This document shows, piece by piece, positions 16,083-23,958 of a stretch of DNA of 64,000 nucleotides. Made by a program: the position numbers and the translations under genes. Every line of letters begins with the position of its first letter. The first letter of the stretch is position 1. Source of the DNA: Paraburkholderia phytofirmans PsJN (GTDB taxonomy: Bacteria > Pseudomonadota > Gammaproteobacteria > Burkholderiales > Burkholderiaceae). The DNA lies in contig NC_010681.1 in NCBI RefSeq assembly GCF_000020125.1, positions 2,232,001-2,296,000 on the forward strand, written 5' to 3'. A model generated the notes under the pieces. It was not told where the DNA came from. It did no database searches and was given only the letters and a program-made list of their open reading frames with translations.

Positions 16083-17405
16083 GTGTCATCCCAACCCGTT
16101 CGAACCGATGCTTCGCTCGCGTTACGCGACGAAGAGGCCGCCCTGCAAAACAGCAAGACGCAGCGTTATATCCAGCTCGTCCTGCTGGTGATCGCAGCCG
16201 GCGCGATCTATCCGATTCTGTATCTGCGGCAGGTGTACCAGCCGACGATGCTCGAAGTGTTCCACATCACCGACAGCCAGCTCGGCTACCTGTATTCGTC
16301 GCTGGGCACGATCTTTCTGTTGAGCTATCTGCCGAGCGGCTGGCTCGCGGACCGTATCGCGCCGCGTTTGCTGATCTGTTTTTCTCTGATCGCCACCGGC
16401 GTGCTCGGGCTATGGTATTCGACCGCGCCTTCTTTCCCGATGCTGATGATGATCTTCGGCGGCTGGGGTTTGTCGACCGGTTTGACGTTCTGGGCCGCCG
16501 TCATCAAACGCGTGACGATGATTGCCGGCGCGCATGAGCAGGGCCGTTTCTTCGGCTTGCTCGACGGCGGACGCGGCCTGATCGAAGCCATGCTCGCGAC
16601 CATCGCGATCACGCTGTTCGCATGGGTGACGCAGACCAAGGGCGAACCGGTCGCGGCCGGTTTCAAGCTGGTGGTCTACATGTACGCGTTTCTTTGCATC
16701 GCGCTCGGCGTAGTGCTTGCGCTCGTCAAGGACCCGCAAGGCACTGAAGACGCGGCCGCCAATCGCGCCGCGCGTCAACGCAACAACGTACTGACCGATC
16801 TGAAGACGCTCGCGAAGATTCCCGAACTGTGGCTGGTTGCCGCCATTGTGTTCTGCGGCTACCAGGTGTTCTGGGCGACCTACAGTTTCTCCGCCTATCT
16901 GCATGAAGGCGAAATCGGCCTCACGGTCGTGATGGCCGGCACGATCACCACGCTCAAGTTGTGGATGCGCCCGATCGGCGGCATCGGCGGCGGCTTTCTC
17001 GGCGATCGCTATTCGAAGGTGTCGGTGCTGGTGATCGCGCTCTTTCTCGCCGCGCTGTCGCTCTTGGGCCTGATGGCGGCGCCGCGTATTTCAAGCCACG
17101 TGTTGCTGGTGTTCCTCGTGCTGTTCATCGGCATTCTGACTTACGCGATTCGCGGCCTGTACTGGTCGCTGCTGGACCGCTGCAATATTCCGGCTGCCAC
17201 GATGGGCCTCGCGATCGGCCTGATCTCGGTGCTCGGTTATTCGCCGGACGTGTTCCTGCCGCTCATCAACGGTTATCTGACGCAGACGTTCCCGGGCGTC
17301 TTCGGCTACCAGCTCTACTTCGGCTATGTGGCCGTCATGGCGGCGCTCGGCGGCTTTGCCGGGCTTGCGCTGAGAAACATGCTCAATAGAAAAGAGGTTG
17401 CGTAA
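16083..17405 (+). CDS. MFS transporter of the sugar-acid/alcohol operon
   Basis: A 440-residue transporter with about 12 transmembrane segments and MFS motifs (GWLADRIAPRLLI between TM2 and TM3, GGFLGDRYSKVSVL between TM8 and TM9). The preferred start is GTG at 16083, six bases after GAGGAGCG. An upstream ATG in the same frame lacks such a site. Its stop directly abuts the ATG of the enolase-superfamily gene (TAAATG), so the two are almost certainly co-translated, and the substrate should be a small organic acid or polyol used by that enzyme. The substrate itself is not known. Confidence 0.85.
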   Translation: MSSQPVRTDASLALRDEEAALQNSKTQRYIQLVLLVIAAGAIYPILYLRQVYQPTMLEVFHITDSQLGYLYSSLGTIFLLSYLPSGWLADRIAPRLLICFSLIATGVLGLWYSTAPSFPMLMMIFGGWGLSTGLTFWAAVIKRVTMIAGAHEQGRFFGLLDGGRGLIEAMLATIAITLFAWVTQTKGEPVAAGFKLVVYMYAFLCIALGVVLALVKDPQGTEDAAANRAARQRNNVLTDLKTLAKIPELWLVAAIVFCGYQVFWATYSFSAYLHEGEIGLTVVMAGTITTLKLWMRPIGGIGGGFLGDRYSKVSVLVIALFLAALSLLGLMAAPRISSHVLLVFLVLFIGILTYAIRGLYWSLLDRCNIPAATMGLAIGLISVLGYSPDVFLPLINGYLTQTFPGVFGYQLYFGYVAVMAALGGFAGLALRNMLNRKEVA

Positions 17406-18623
17406 ATGAAAGTCGTCTCGCTCGAAACGCATATCGTCGCCGTACCGCCGCCGCACGTGGGCGGCATGTACTGGATCTTCGTCAAGCTCAAGACCGATTG
17501 CGGGATTGAAGGCGTCGGCGAAATCTATTCGGCGACCTTCCATCCGAAAGCGATGACCCACATCATCGACGACGTATTCGGCCGCTATCTGCTCGACAAA
17601 GACCCGCATCACATCGAGCGGCTCTGGCGCGAAGCGTATTCGAGCGGTTTCACGCAACGCCCCGATCTGACGATGATGGGCGTGGTCAGCGGTTTGGAAA
17701 TGGCGTGCTGGGACATTATCGGCAAGGCGGCTAACAAGCCGGTGTATGAGTTGCTGGGCGGCATGGTGAATCGGCGCCTGCGTTCGTACACGTATCTGTA
17801 TCCGAAGAACAGCCGCGGCGAGTACGACTACGACGATCCCGATCTGGCGGCCGAATGCGCGCTTGAAAACGTCAAGCGCGGCTTCACGGCCGTGAAGTTC
17901 GATCCGGCCGGACCGTACACGGCGTACTCGGGCCATCAACTGTCGATGGAAGTGCTGGACCGTTGCGAAACCTTCTGCCGCCGTGTACGTGAAGCAGTGG
18001 GCAGCAAGGCGGATCTGCTGTTCGGCACACATGGGCAGATGGTGCCTTCGTCGGCGATCCGGCTCGCGAAACGGCTCGAAAAATACGATCCGCTGTGGTT
18101 CGAAGAGCCGGTTCCTCCGGGCCAGGAAGGCGCGATGGCGAAGGTCGCGCAGCACACCAGCATTCCGATCGCGGCTGGCGAGCGCCTGACCACCAAGTAC
18201 GAATTCTTCAAGCTGCTCGAAGCCGGCGCCGCGTCGATTCTGCAACTGAACGTGGCGCGCGTGGGCGGCCTGCTCGAAGCGAAGAAAGTCGCGGCGCTGG
18301 CCGAGGTGTACTACGCGCAGATCGCGCCGCATCTGTACAACGGGCCGATCGGCGCGGCGGCCAGCATCCAGCTCGCGACGTGCACGCCGAACTTCCTGAT
18401 TCAGGAAAGCATCGGCACGTGGGACGGTTTTCATGCGGCCGTGCTGAAGAAGCCGATTCAATGGGAAGACGGCTACATCATTCCGTCGCAAGAACCGGGC
18501 CTTGGCGTCGAGCTGAACATGGAAGTCGTCAGGCAGCATACGCCGTACACCGGCGAGCGTTTGCATCTGCAAATGGCGGCGCAACCGGCCGATGTGAAAG
18601 ATCTCGCGCCGGCCAAGGGTTGA
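17406..18623 (+). CDS. Enolase-superfamily (mandelate racemase/dehydratase-like) protein
   Basis: A 405-residue protein of the MR/MLE type with the N-terminal capping domain, VVSGLEMACWDIIGKAANKP, and a TIM barrel. Expected active-site positions by comparison with galactonate dehydratase are K164 (VKFD), E233/E234 (WFEEPVPPG), E259 (AAGER), H309 (IAPHLYNGP) and E334 (IQES). The first metal-binding Asp of the family falls at G207 in LLFGTHGQ, with H209 conserved, and the barrel Asp near the catalytic His is N282. So it is either a dehydratase with unusual Mg2+ ligation or a different reaction. It is coupled to the MFS gene upstream and followed by the GMC oxidoreductase. Confidence 0.82.
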   Translation: MKVVSLETHIVAVPPPHVGGMYWIFVKLKTDCGIEGVGEIYSATFHPKAMTHIIDDVFGRYLLDKDPHHIERLWREAYSSGFTQRPDLTMMGVVSGLEMACWDIIGKAANKPVYELLGGMVNRRLRSYTYLYPKNSRGEYDYDDPDLAAECALENVKRGFTAVKFDPAGPYTAYSGHQLSMEVLDRCETFCRRVREAVGSKADLLFGTHGQMVPSSAIRLAKRLEKYDPLWFEEPVPPGQEGAMAKVAQHTSIPIAAGERLTTKYEFFKLLEAGAASILQLNVARVGGLLEAKKVAALAEVYYAQIAPHLYNGPIGAAASIQLATCTPNFLIQESIGTWDGFHAAVLKKPIQWEDGYIIPSQEPGLGVELNMEVVRQHTPYTGERLHLQMAAQPADVKDLAPAKG

Positions 18624-18693
18624 GTGCGCCTTGCATCTGGCGGATTTCACCACTACGTTTCAATGGATTGAGCGCCGTCTGGCGATATAGAGC

Positions 18694-20355
18694 ATGAACT
18701 ACGATTACATCATCGTCGGCGCGGGTTCGGCGGGCTGCATTCTCGCTAATCGCCTGTCGGCGTCGGGCCAATACTCGGTACTGCTGCTCGAAGCGGGCGG
18801 CAAGGACAGCTCGTTCTGGTTCAAGATTCCGGTGGGTTTCACCAAGACGTATTACAACGAAACCTACAACTGGATGTACTACAGCGAGCCGGAAAAGGAA
18901 CTCGACAACCGGCCGATCTATTGTCCGCGCGGCAAGGTGCAGGGCGGCTCGGGCTCGATCAACGCGATGATTTATGTGCGCGGCCAGCCGCATGATTTCG
19001 ACGATTGGGCCGCCGCCGGCAATACAGGTTGGGCATTTCGCGACGTGCTGCCGTATTTCCGCAAGCTCGAATCGCATCCGCTCGGCAATACGGACTATCA
19101 CGGCGCCGACGGACCGATACGTATTTCGCCGATGAAAGACGCGGTGCATCCGATCTGCCACGTGTTTCTGAAAGGCTGTGATCAGGCCGGCTATCAACGC
19201 AGCGACGACTTCAACGGCGCGCAATTCGAAGGCGCCGGCATTTACGATGTGAATACGCGTAACGGCCAGCGCTCGTCGAGCAGCTTCGAGTATCTGCACC
19301 CGGTGCTCTCGCGCAAGAACCTCACCGTCGAGCGCGACGTGCTGGCAAGCCGCGTTCTATTCGACGGCAAGCAACACGCGATCGGCGTGAGCGTCATGCA
19401 GAACGGCACCACGCGGCAATTCATGGCGACGCGCGAAGTAATTCTGTCGGCGGGCGCGGTCGATTCGCCGAAGCTGCTGCAACTCTCCGGCGTAGGCGAC
19501 AGCGCGTTGCTGGCGAAGCATCGCATCGCGATGGTCAAGGAACTGCCCGCCGTGGGCCAGAATCTGCAAGACCATTTGTGCGTGAGCTTCTACTATCGCG
19601 CGAATATGAAGACGCTGAACGACGAAATGCGGCCGCTGCTCGGCAAGCTCAAGCTCGGTCTGCAATATCTGCTGACGCGCAAAGGACCGCTCGCGATGAG
19701 CGTGAACCAGTCGGGCGGCTTCTTCAAAGGCAATGATCTGCAAACGCAGCCGAATCTGCAGTTGTACTTCAATCCGTTGTCGTACCGCATTCCGAAGAGC
19801 AACAAGGCGAATCTCGAACCCGAACCGTACTCGGGCTTTCTGCTGGCGTTCAATCCGTGCCGGCCGACCAGCCGCGGTTCGATCGAGATCGCATCGAATC
19901 GCGCCGAAGACTCCGCGAAGATCCGCATCAACGCGCTGACCACGGAGAAGGACATCGACGAAGTGATCCAGGGGTGCGAACTGGTGCGCAAGGTGATGGC
20001 GTCGCCGGCGTTGAAGGCGATCACGGTCGAGGAAATCTCGCCGGGGCCGCAGGTGAATACGCGCGAGGGCTTTCTGCAGTACTTCCGTGAGCAATCGGGC
20101 TCGATCTATCACCTGTGCGGTTCGTGCGCGATGGGCGACGATCCGCGCAGCTCGGTGGTGGATGCGCGATTGCGCGTGCACGGTATCGCGGGCTTGCGCG
20201 TGGTCGATGCGTCGATCTTCCCGAACATCACGTCGGGCAATATCAATGCACCGACCATGATGGTGGCGGAGAAGGGCGCCGACATGATTCTCGAAGACGC
20301 CGCGAGCGAAGTTGCGTATCGGCCTGTAACCGCGGAGATGGCTGCGGCTGCGTGA
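18694..20355 (+). CDS. GMC-family FAD oxidoreductase (choline dehydrogenase-like)
   Basis: A 553-residue FAD enzyme: the N-terminal YDYIIVGAGSAGCILANRLS dinucleotide fold with Glu in LLLEAGG, GGSGSINAMIYVRG (GMC signature 1), SAGAVDSPKLLQLSG (GMC signature 2), the catalytic His in YHLCGSCAMG and the closing TSGNINAPTMMVAEKGADMI. Family members oxidise primary or secondary alcohols to carbonyls using FAD. Here it probably starts a pathway whose aldehyde goes to the dehydrogenase at the head of the operon. There is no signal peptide. The gene ends 26 bases from the convergent LysR gene. Confidence 0.9.
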   Translation: MNYDYIIVGAGSAGCILANRLSASGQYSVLLLEAGGKDSSFWFKIPVGFTKTYYNETYNWMYYSEPEKELDNRPIYCPRGKVQGGSGSINAMIYVRGQPHDFDDWAAAGNTGWAFRDVLPYFRKLESHPLGNTDYHGADGPIRISPMKDAVHPICHVFLKGCDQAGYQRSDDFNGAQFEGAGIYDVNTRNGQRSSSSFEYLHPVLSRKNLTVERDVLASRVLFDGKQHAIGVSVMQNGTTRQFMATREVILSAGAVDSPKLLQLSGVGDSALLAKHRIAMVKELPAVGQNLQDHLCVSFYYRANMKTLNDEMRPLLGKLKLGLQYLLTRKGPLAMSVNQSGGFFKGNDLQTQPNLQLYFNPLSYRIPKSNKANLEPEPYSGFLLAFNPCRPTSRGSIEIASNRAEDSAKIRINALTTEKDIDEVIQGCELVRKVMASPALKAITVEEISPGPQVNTREGFLQYFREQSGSIYHLCGSCAMGDDPRSSVVDARLRVHGIAGLRVVDASIFPNITSGNINAPTMMVAEKGADMILEDAASEVAYRPVTAEMAAAA

Positions 20356-20381
20356 TCCGGTAACGCGCGCTTCAACCGGCT

Positions 20382-21329
20382 TCAACCGGCGTCGCTCAAA
20401 GGCGCCGATTCCGACGCATCGAGCGCCCGTCCGCTCAACCAGATTTCCTGCTGCAACCAGTCGCGAAACAACGCGACGTGCGGCAGTTCGTCCTGTTCGG
20501 CTCGCGTCACGAACCAGTACGATTGATGCCCGTCAACGTGCACGTTCAATACTTGCACGAGTTGGCCCTCGGCCAGTTCGCGCGCAATCATGTGACGGTC
20601 GGCGATGGTCACGCCGAGCCCGTCGATTGCCGCGCGAATCGCGTGATCGAGCAGATCGAATTCATAACCGCCGCGCGTGTCCACGTTTTCAATGCCCGCG
20701 GCCTTGAGCCAATGCTGCCAGGTAAGGTAGCGCTGATCGGCGCTCGCAAGCACATGCAACAGCGTGAACTGATTCAGATCGATTGCCGCGCTGCCTGCTT
20801 GGCGCGCGAGCAAGGCGGGCGAGCACACCGCGATATGGCGCTCGCTCATCAACAGACGGTTTTCGACACCTTCCCACTCGCCATTGCCGAAACGGATCGC
20901 GCAATCGAGCACGCCGGATTCCGCGAGGTTGTCGTCGACGCGCGTCGACAGACTCAGTTCGAGTTGCGGATGTGCATCACGCAAGCGGCCAAGGCGCGGC
21001 ATCAGCCAGCGGCTCGTGAAGGTGGGTGGCGCATTAATGCGCAGGCGATTGCGATGGGTCTTTTCCTGCAGGCCGCGAACCGTGAGTTCGATACGGTCGA
21101 AGGATTGCTGCAGTGCTTGCAGAAGAACGCGGCCGGCAGCCGACAGTTCCAGATGATGATGGTGACGCTGCAGCAGCGTCTCGCCCAATTGCGCCTCGAG
21201 TTGCCGAACCTGGCGGCTCACCGCGCTTTGCGTGACGTTGAGGAGTTCCGCGGCGCGGGTGAAGCTGCCCGTGCGGCCGGCGACTTCGAAGGCTTTCAGC
21301 GCATTCAGCGCGGGCATTTTGCGTTTCAA
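20382..21329 (-). CDS. LysR-type transcriptional regulator (GcvA-like)
   Basis: A 315-residue regulator with an N-terminal winged helix-turn-helix (ALKAFEVAGRTGSFTRAAELLNVTQSAVSRQVRQLEAQL split over the first 55 residues) and a periplasmic-binding-protein-like effector domain (RLRINAPPTFTSRWLMPRL). It is convergent with the GMC gene, so it is likely the regulator of the porin and aldehyde dehydrogenase operon, although it lies at the far end from their promoters. A 10-base tandem repeat (TTCAACCGGC twice) covers its stop codon. Confidence 0.9.
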   Translation of the reverse strand: MKRKMPALNALKAFEVAGRTGSFTRAAELLNVTQSAVSRQVRQLEAQLGETLLQRHHHHLELSAAGRVLLQALQQSFDRIELTVRGLQEKTHRNRLRINAPPTFTSRWLMPRLGRLRDAHPQLELSLSTRVDDNLAESGVLDCAIRFGNGEWEGVENRLLMSERHIAVCSPALLARQAGSAAIDLNQFTLLHVLASADQRYLTWQHWLKAAGIENVDTRGGYEFDLLDHAIRAAIDGLGVTIADRHMIARELAEGQLVQVLNVHVDGHQSYWFVTRAEQDELPHVALFRDWLQQEIWLSGRALDASESAPLSDAG

Positions 21330-21434
21330 GATGTTCGACCGGGAGTGAGCGCGCAGACGCGCGATGTCCCGGCATTTTACTGGTTTGCCCGCGCGGCGCG
21401 CCGCCCATGAATGCGCCGCGCAGGCGTTGCAGCT

Positions 21435-22913
21435 TCAATAAGCAATACAGACCGACTTGCTTTCCGTATAGGACTCGATGATCGACTTGCCGTGTTCACG
21501 ACCTATGCCCGACGCCTTGAAGCCGCCGAACGGCATCGCCGGGTCGACCATGTTGTGCGTGTTGACCCACACCGTTCCGGCCTCGATGCCGTCCACGAGC
21601 CGCAGCGCCTTGTCGAGCTGATTGGTCCAGACGCTCGCGCCGAGACCGTACTCGGAGGCGTTCGCCTGAGCCAGCACTTCGTCCAGATCGTCATAGGGCA
21701 TGGCGACCAGCACCGGGCCGAACACCTCTTCCTTGACGACGGCAAGCGGCTTGCAGGCGCGATTGGCGATCACCGTCGGACGCACGAAGTAGCCCTCGCG
21801 CTCCACGCGCGCATCGCGCGACACAATCTCGCCGCCTTCGTCCTTGCCCTGCGCGATCATGCCGGCCACTTTGTCGCGATGCCGCGCGGAGACCATCGGA
21901 CCCATCTGCGTCGCGGCGTCAAAACCGGAGCCGAGCGTGATACCGTCGGCGACGGCGGCAATGCCTTGCACGACTTCGTCATAGATGGAGCGCGCGACAT
22001 ACAGGCGCGAGCCCGCCGTGCAAACCTGGCCGTGGTTGAAGAAGATCGCGCCGGCCGCGCCTTCAATCGCCTTGCGCGGATCGCAGTCGTCGAGCACGAT
22101 CACCGGGCTCTTGCCGCCCAGTTCGAGCGACGCGCGCTTCAGATCGTCCGCGCATTGACGGCCGATGATGCGCCCGACTTCGGTCGAACCCGTGAACGTG
22201 ACCTTCTTCACCAGCGGATGCCGCACGAGCGCAGCGCCGGCTGTTTCACCACGGCCGGTGACCACGTTGAATACGCCCGCAGGGAAACCCGCTTCGTGCG
22301 CGAGTTCGGCGAGACGGATGGCCGTCAGCGGCGTTTCTTCAGCGGGTTTCAGCACCACGGTGCAGCCGCAGGCCAGCGCCGGGGCAATTTTCCATACCGC
22401 CATCAGCAGCGGAAAATTCCACGGGACGATCGCGGCCACCACGCCGGCGGGCACGCGTTTGGTCGATGCGTTGTAGCGCGTGCCCGGCGGGAACGGAATC
22501 GACAGATCGAACGTGCTGCCTTCGATCTTGGTCGCCCAGCCGGCCATATAGCGCAACCATTGCACGCTGCCCGCCACTTCCAGCATCTTCGAGAAACCAA
22601 TCAGCTTGCCCTGATTCAGCGTTTCCAGCGTGGCGAGTTCGTCGCTATGCCGCTCGACGAGGTCGGCGAGTTTCAGCAGCAGACCCTCGCGGACGGCCGG
22701 CGGCATTCTGCGCCACGCGTCGGATTCGAAGGCTGCCTTCGAGGTTCTGACCGCGTGATCGATATCCGCTTCGGATGCGTCGGGGATCTGCGCGATTTCT
22801 TCAGCAGTGGCTGGGTTGAAGACCGGAAAGGTTTTACCCGCGGCGCTGCCGGTTTTTTCGCCGTTGATGAACATGGTGTGCGGCAATGTGGCCGCTAGCT
22901 TGTGTTCGGTCAT
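21435..22913 (-). CDS. feaB: Aldehyde dehydrogenase, phenylacetaldehyde dehydrogenase-like
   Basis: A 492-residue aldehyde dehydrogenase with VPWNFPLLMAVWKIAPAL, TFTGSTEVGRIIG, LELGGKSPVIVLDD (catalytic Glu), the catalytic Cys in NHGQVCTAGSRLYV and EEVFGPVLVAMP. The overall pattern is that of FeaB/StyD-type phenylacetaldehyde dehydrogenases. It is last in a minus-strand operon after the amine oxidase gene, which fits conversion of the aryl acetaldehyde made by TynA into the aryl acetate. The symbol is inferred from this pairing and not from a search. Confidence 0.85.
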   Translation of the reverse strand: MTEHKLAATLPHTMFINGEKTGSAAGKTFPVFNPATAEEIAQIPDASEADIDHAVRTSKAAFESDAWRRMPPAVREGLLLKLADLVERHSDELATLETLNQGKLIGFSKMLEVAGSVQWLRYMAGWATKIEGSTFDLSIPFPPGTRYNASTKRVPAGVVAAIVPWNFPLLMAVWKIAPALACGCTVVLKPAEETPLTAIRLAELAHEAGFPAGVFNVVTGRGETAGAALVRHPLVKKVTFTGSTEVGRIIGRQCADDLKRASLELGGKSPVIVLDDCDPRKAIEGAAGAIFFNHGQVCTAGSRLYVARSIYDEVVQGIAAVADGITLGSGFDAATQMGPMVSARHRDKVAGMIAQGKDEGGEIVSRDARVEREGYFVRPTVIANRACKPLAVVKEEVFGPVLVAMPYDDLDEVLAQANASEYGLGASVWTNQLDKALRLVDGIEAGTVWVNTHNMVDPAMPFGGFKASGIGREHGKSIIESYTESKSVCIAY

Positions 22914-22950
22914 GGTGGTTCGTCTCCGTTGGGGTTGAGTGGCCGTGGCG

Positions 22951-23958
22951 CTAGCCGGAAGGGTTCGTCTGACGGCGGTAGGGGTTCAGGTGCGGGTGGA
23001 CGTGCTGCTTTGTGCGCCAACGCGTTGCTAACGACGCGGCGCAGATTACATTCGCCGTCGCGCTCAATGCGTACAGCAAGACGAATCCATCGCCGAAAAA
23101 GTAGGGGGTCGTGGATAACGCCGCGCCGAGCACCATGCCGATGTGATGCGCAACGCCGGGGCAACTGGCGCTCAATAAGCTCGTCGATCTGCCGCGCAAG
23201 TTCATGAGCGCCGGAATCGTCAGGCAGTCGAGAATCAGAAAGACCGCTGCCGCGAGTGGCGCGAGCGCGGGATTGTCGTTCGCCGCGAGCGAGCCGATCA
23301 GCGTCGCGCGCGCGATGTACAAGGCCATCAACATGCGATTGCCGCGCAAGTGTTCGGCGATCAATGCCAGCGCGCAGACGGCTGCAAGCGAAAGCAAGAT
23401 TTGCCACAACGGTTGTGCGCCGCTGACGCCGCAGATTGCAAAGAGCTGGAAGCGGGCGAGACTGCCGCTGGATAGTCCTGCGAGCAAGGCGAGGAGAGCC
23501 GTTGCAGTTGACGGTGTCGCTACCTTGATCGAATCGGGATCTTGGTTAATGCCGCGATCCCTGTAGTGACGCGATTCGGTGTTGACGTGCAGCGCATTGA
23601 ACAACATGCCAACGCCCGTCGCGATCATCAGCACGGCAATCGCAATACCATGCGCCGAACCATTCAAATACGACGGCACGCTATTCATTGCGCCGATCGT
23701 CACGATAAGCGTCGCGGCGCGCGCCAGCAGCGTGGGTCGGCCCGACGAGCGCGACATCAACAGCGGCACACTCATCATGGCCGCCAGCATCAGCGCGCTC
23801 ATCCATAGCTCGGTAGCATGGCGGCCGAGGCCGGCCTGCATCACCAGCGCAGCACTGCCGCCCGCGAGGCACACGCATGCCGCACTCGCGCACAGCATGC
23901 GTACCAAAGCGGCGTGCCGCGCACGTGGCCTGAGCGGATCAGTGCTTGCAGCAGCCAT
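22951..23958 (-). CDS. Multi-spanning membrane protein of the amine oxidase operon
   Basis: A 335-residue hydrophobic protein with roughly nine or ten predicted membrane segments. I do not recognise the family: there is no MFS loop motif and no clear transporter signature. Its start overlaps the end of tynA by 20 bases and it ends 37 bases before the dehydrogenase gene, so it belongs to the operon and is probably translationally coupled to tynA. A role in amine or aryl-acid passage, or in another step of amine use, would be inference. It lacks a cleavable signal peptide. The C-terminal tail (HVHPHLNPYRRQTNPSG) is hydrophilic. Confidence 0.75.
   Translation of the reverse strand: MAAASTDPLRPRARHAALVRMLCASAACVCLAGGSAALVMQAGLGRHATELWMSALMLAAMMSVPLLMSRSSGRPTLLARAATLIVTIGAMNSVPSYLNGSAHGIAIAVLMIATGVGMLFNALHVNTESRHYRDRGINQDPDSIKVATPSTATALLALLAGLSSGSLARFQLFAICGVSGAQPLWQILLSLAAVCALALIAEHLRGNRMLMALYIARATLIGSLAANDNPALAPLAAAVFLILDCLTIPALMNLRGRSTSLLSASCPGVAHHIGMVLGAALSTTPYFFGDGFVLLYALSATANVICAASLATRWRTKQHVHPHLNPYRRQTNPSG

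Noticed and set aside
17091..18653. 520-codon open frame antisense to the enolase-superfamily gene
   Set aside because: Arg/His-rich shadow frame without motifs or ribosome site.
20371..20390. Tandem 10-base repeat TTCAACCGGC at the LysR stop codon
   Set aside because: Only two copies at a gene end; a simple duplication with no sign of function.
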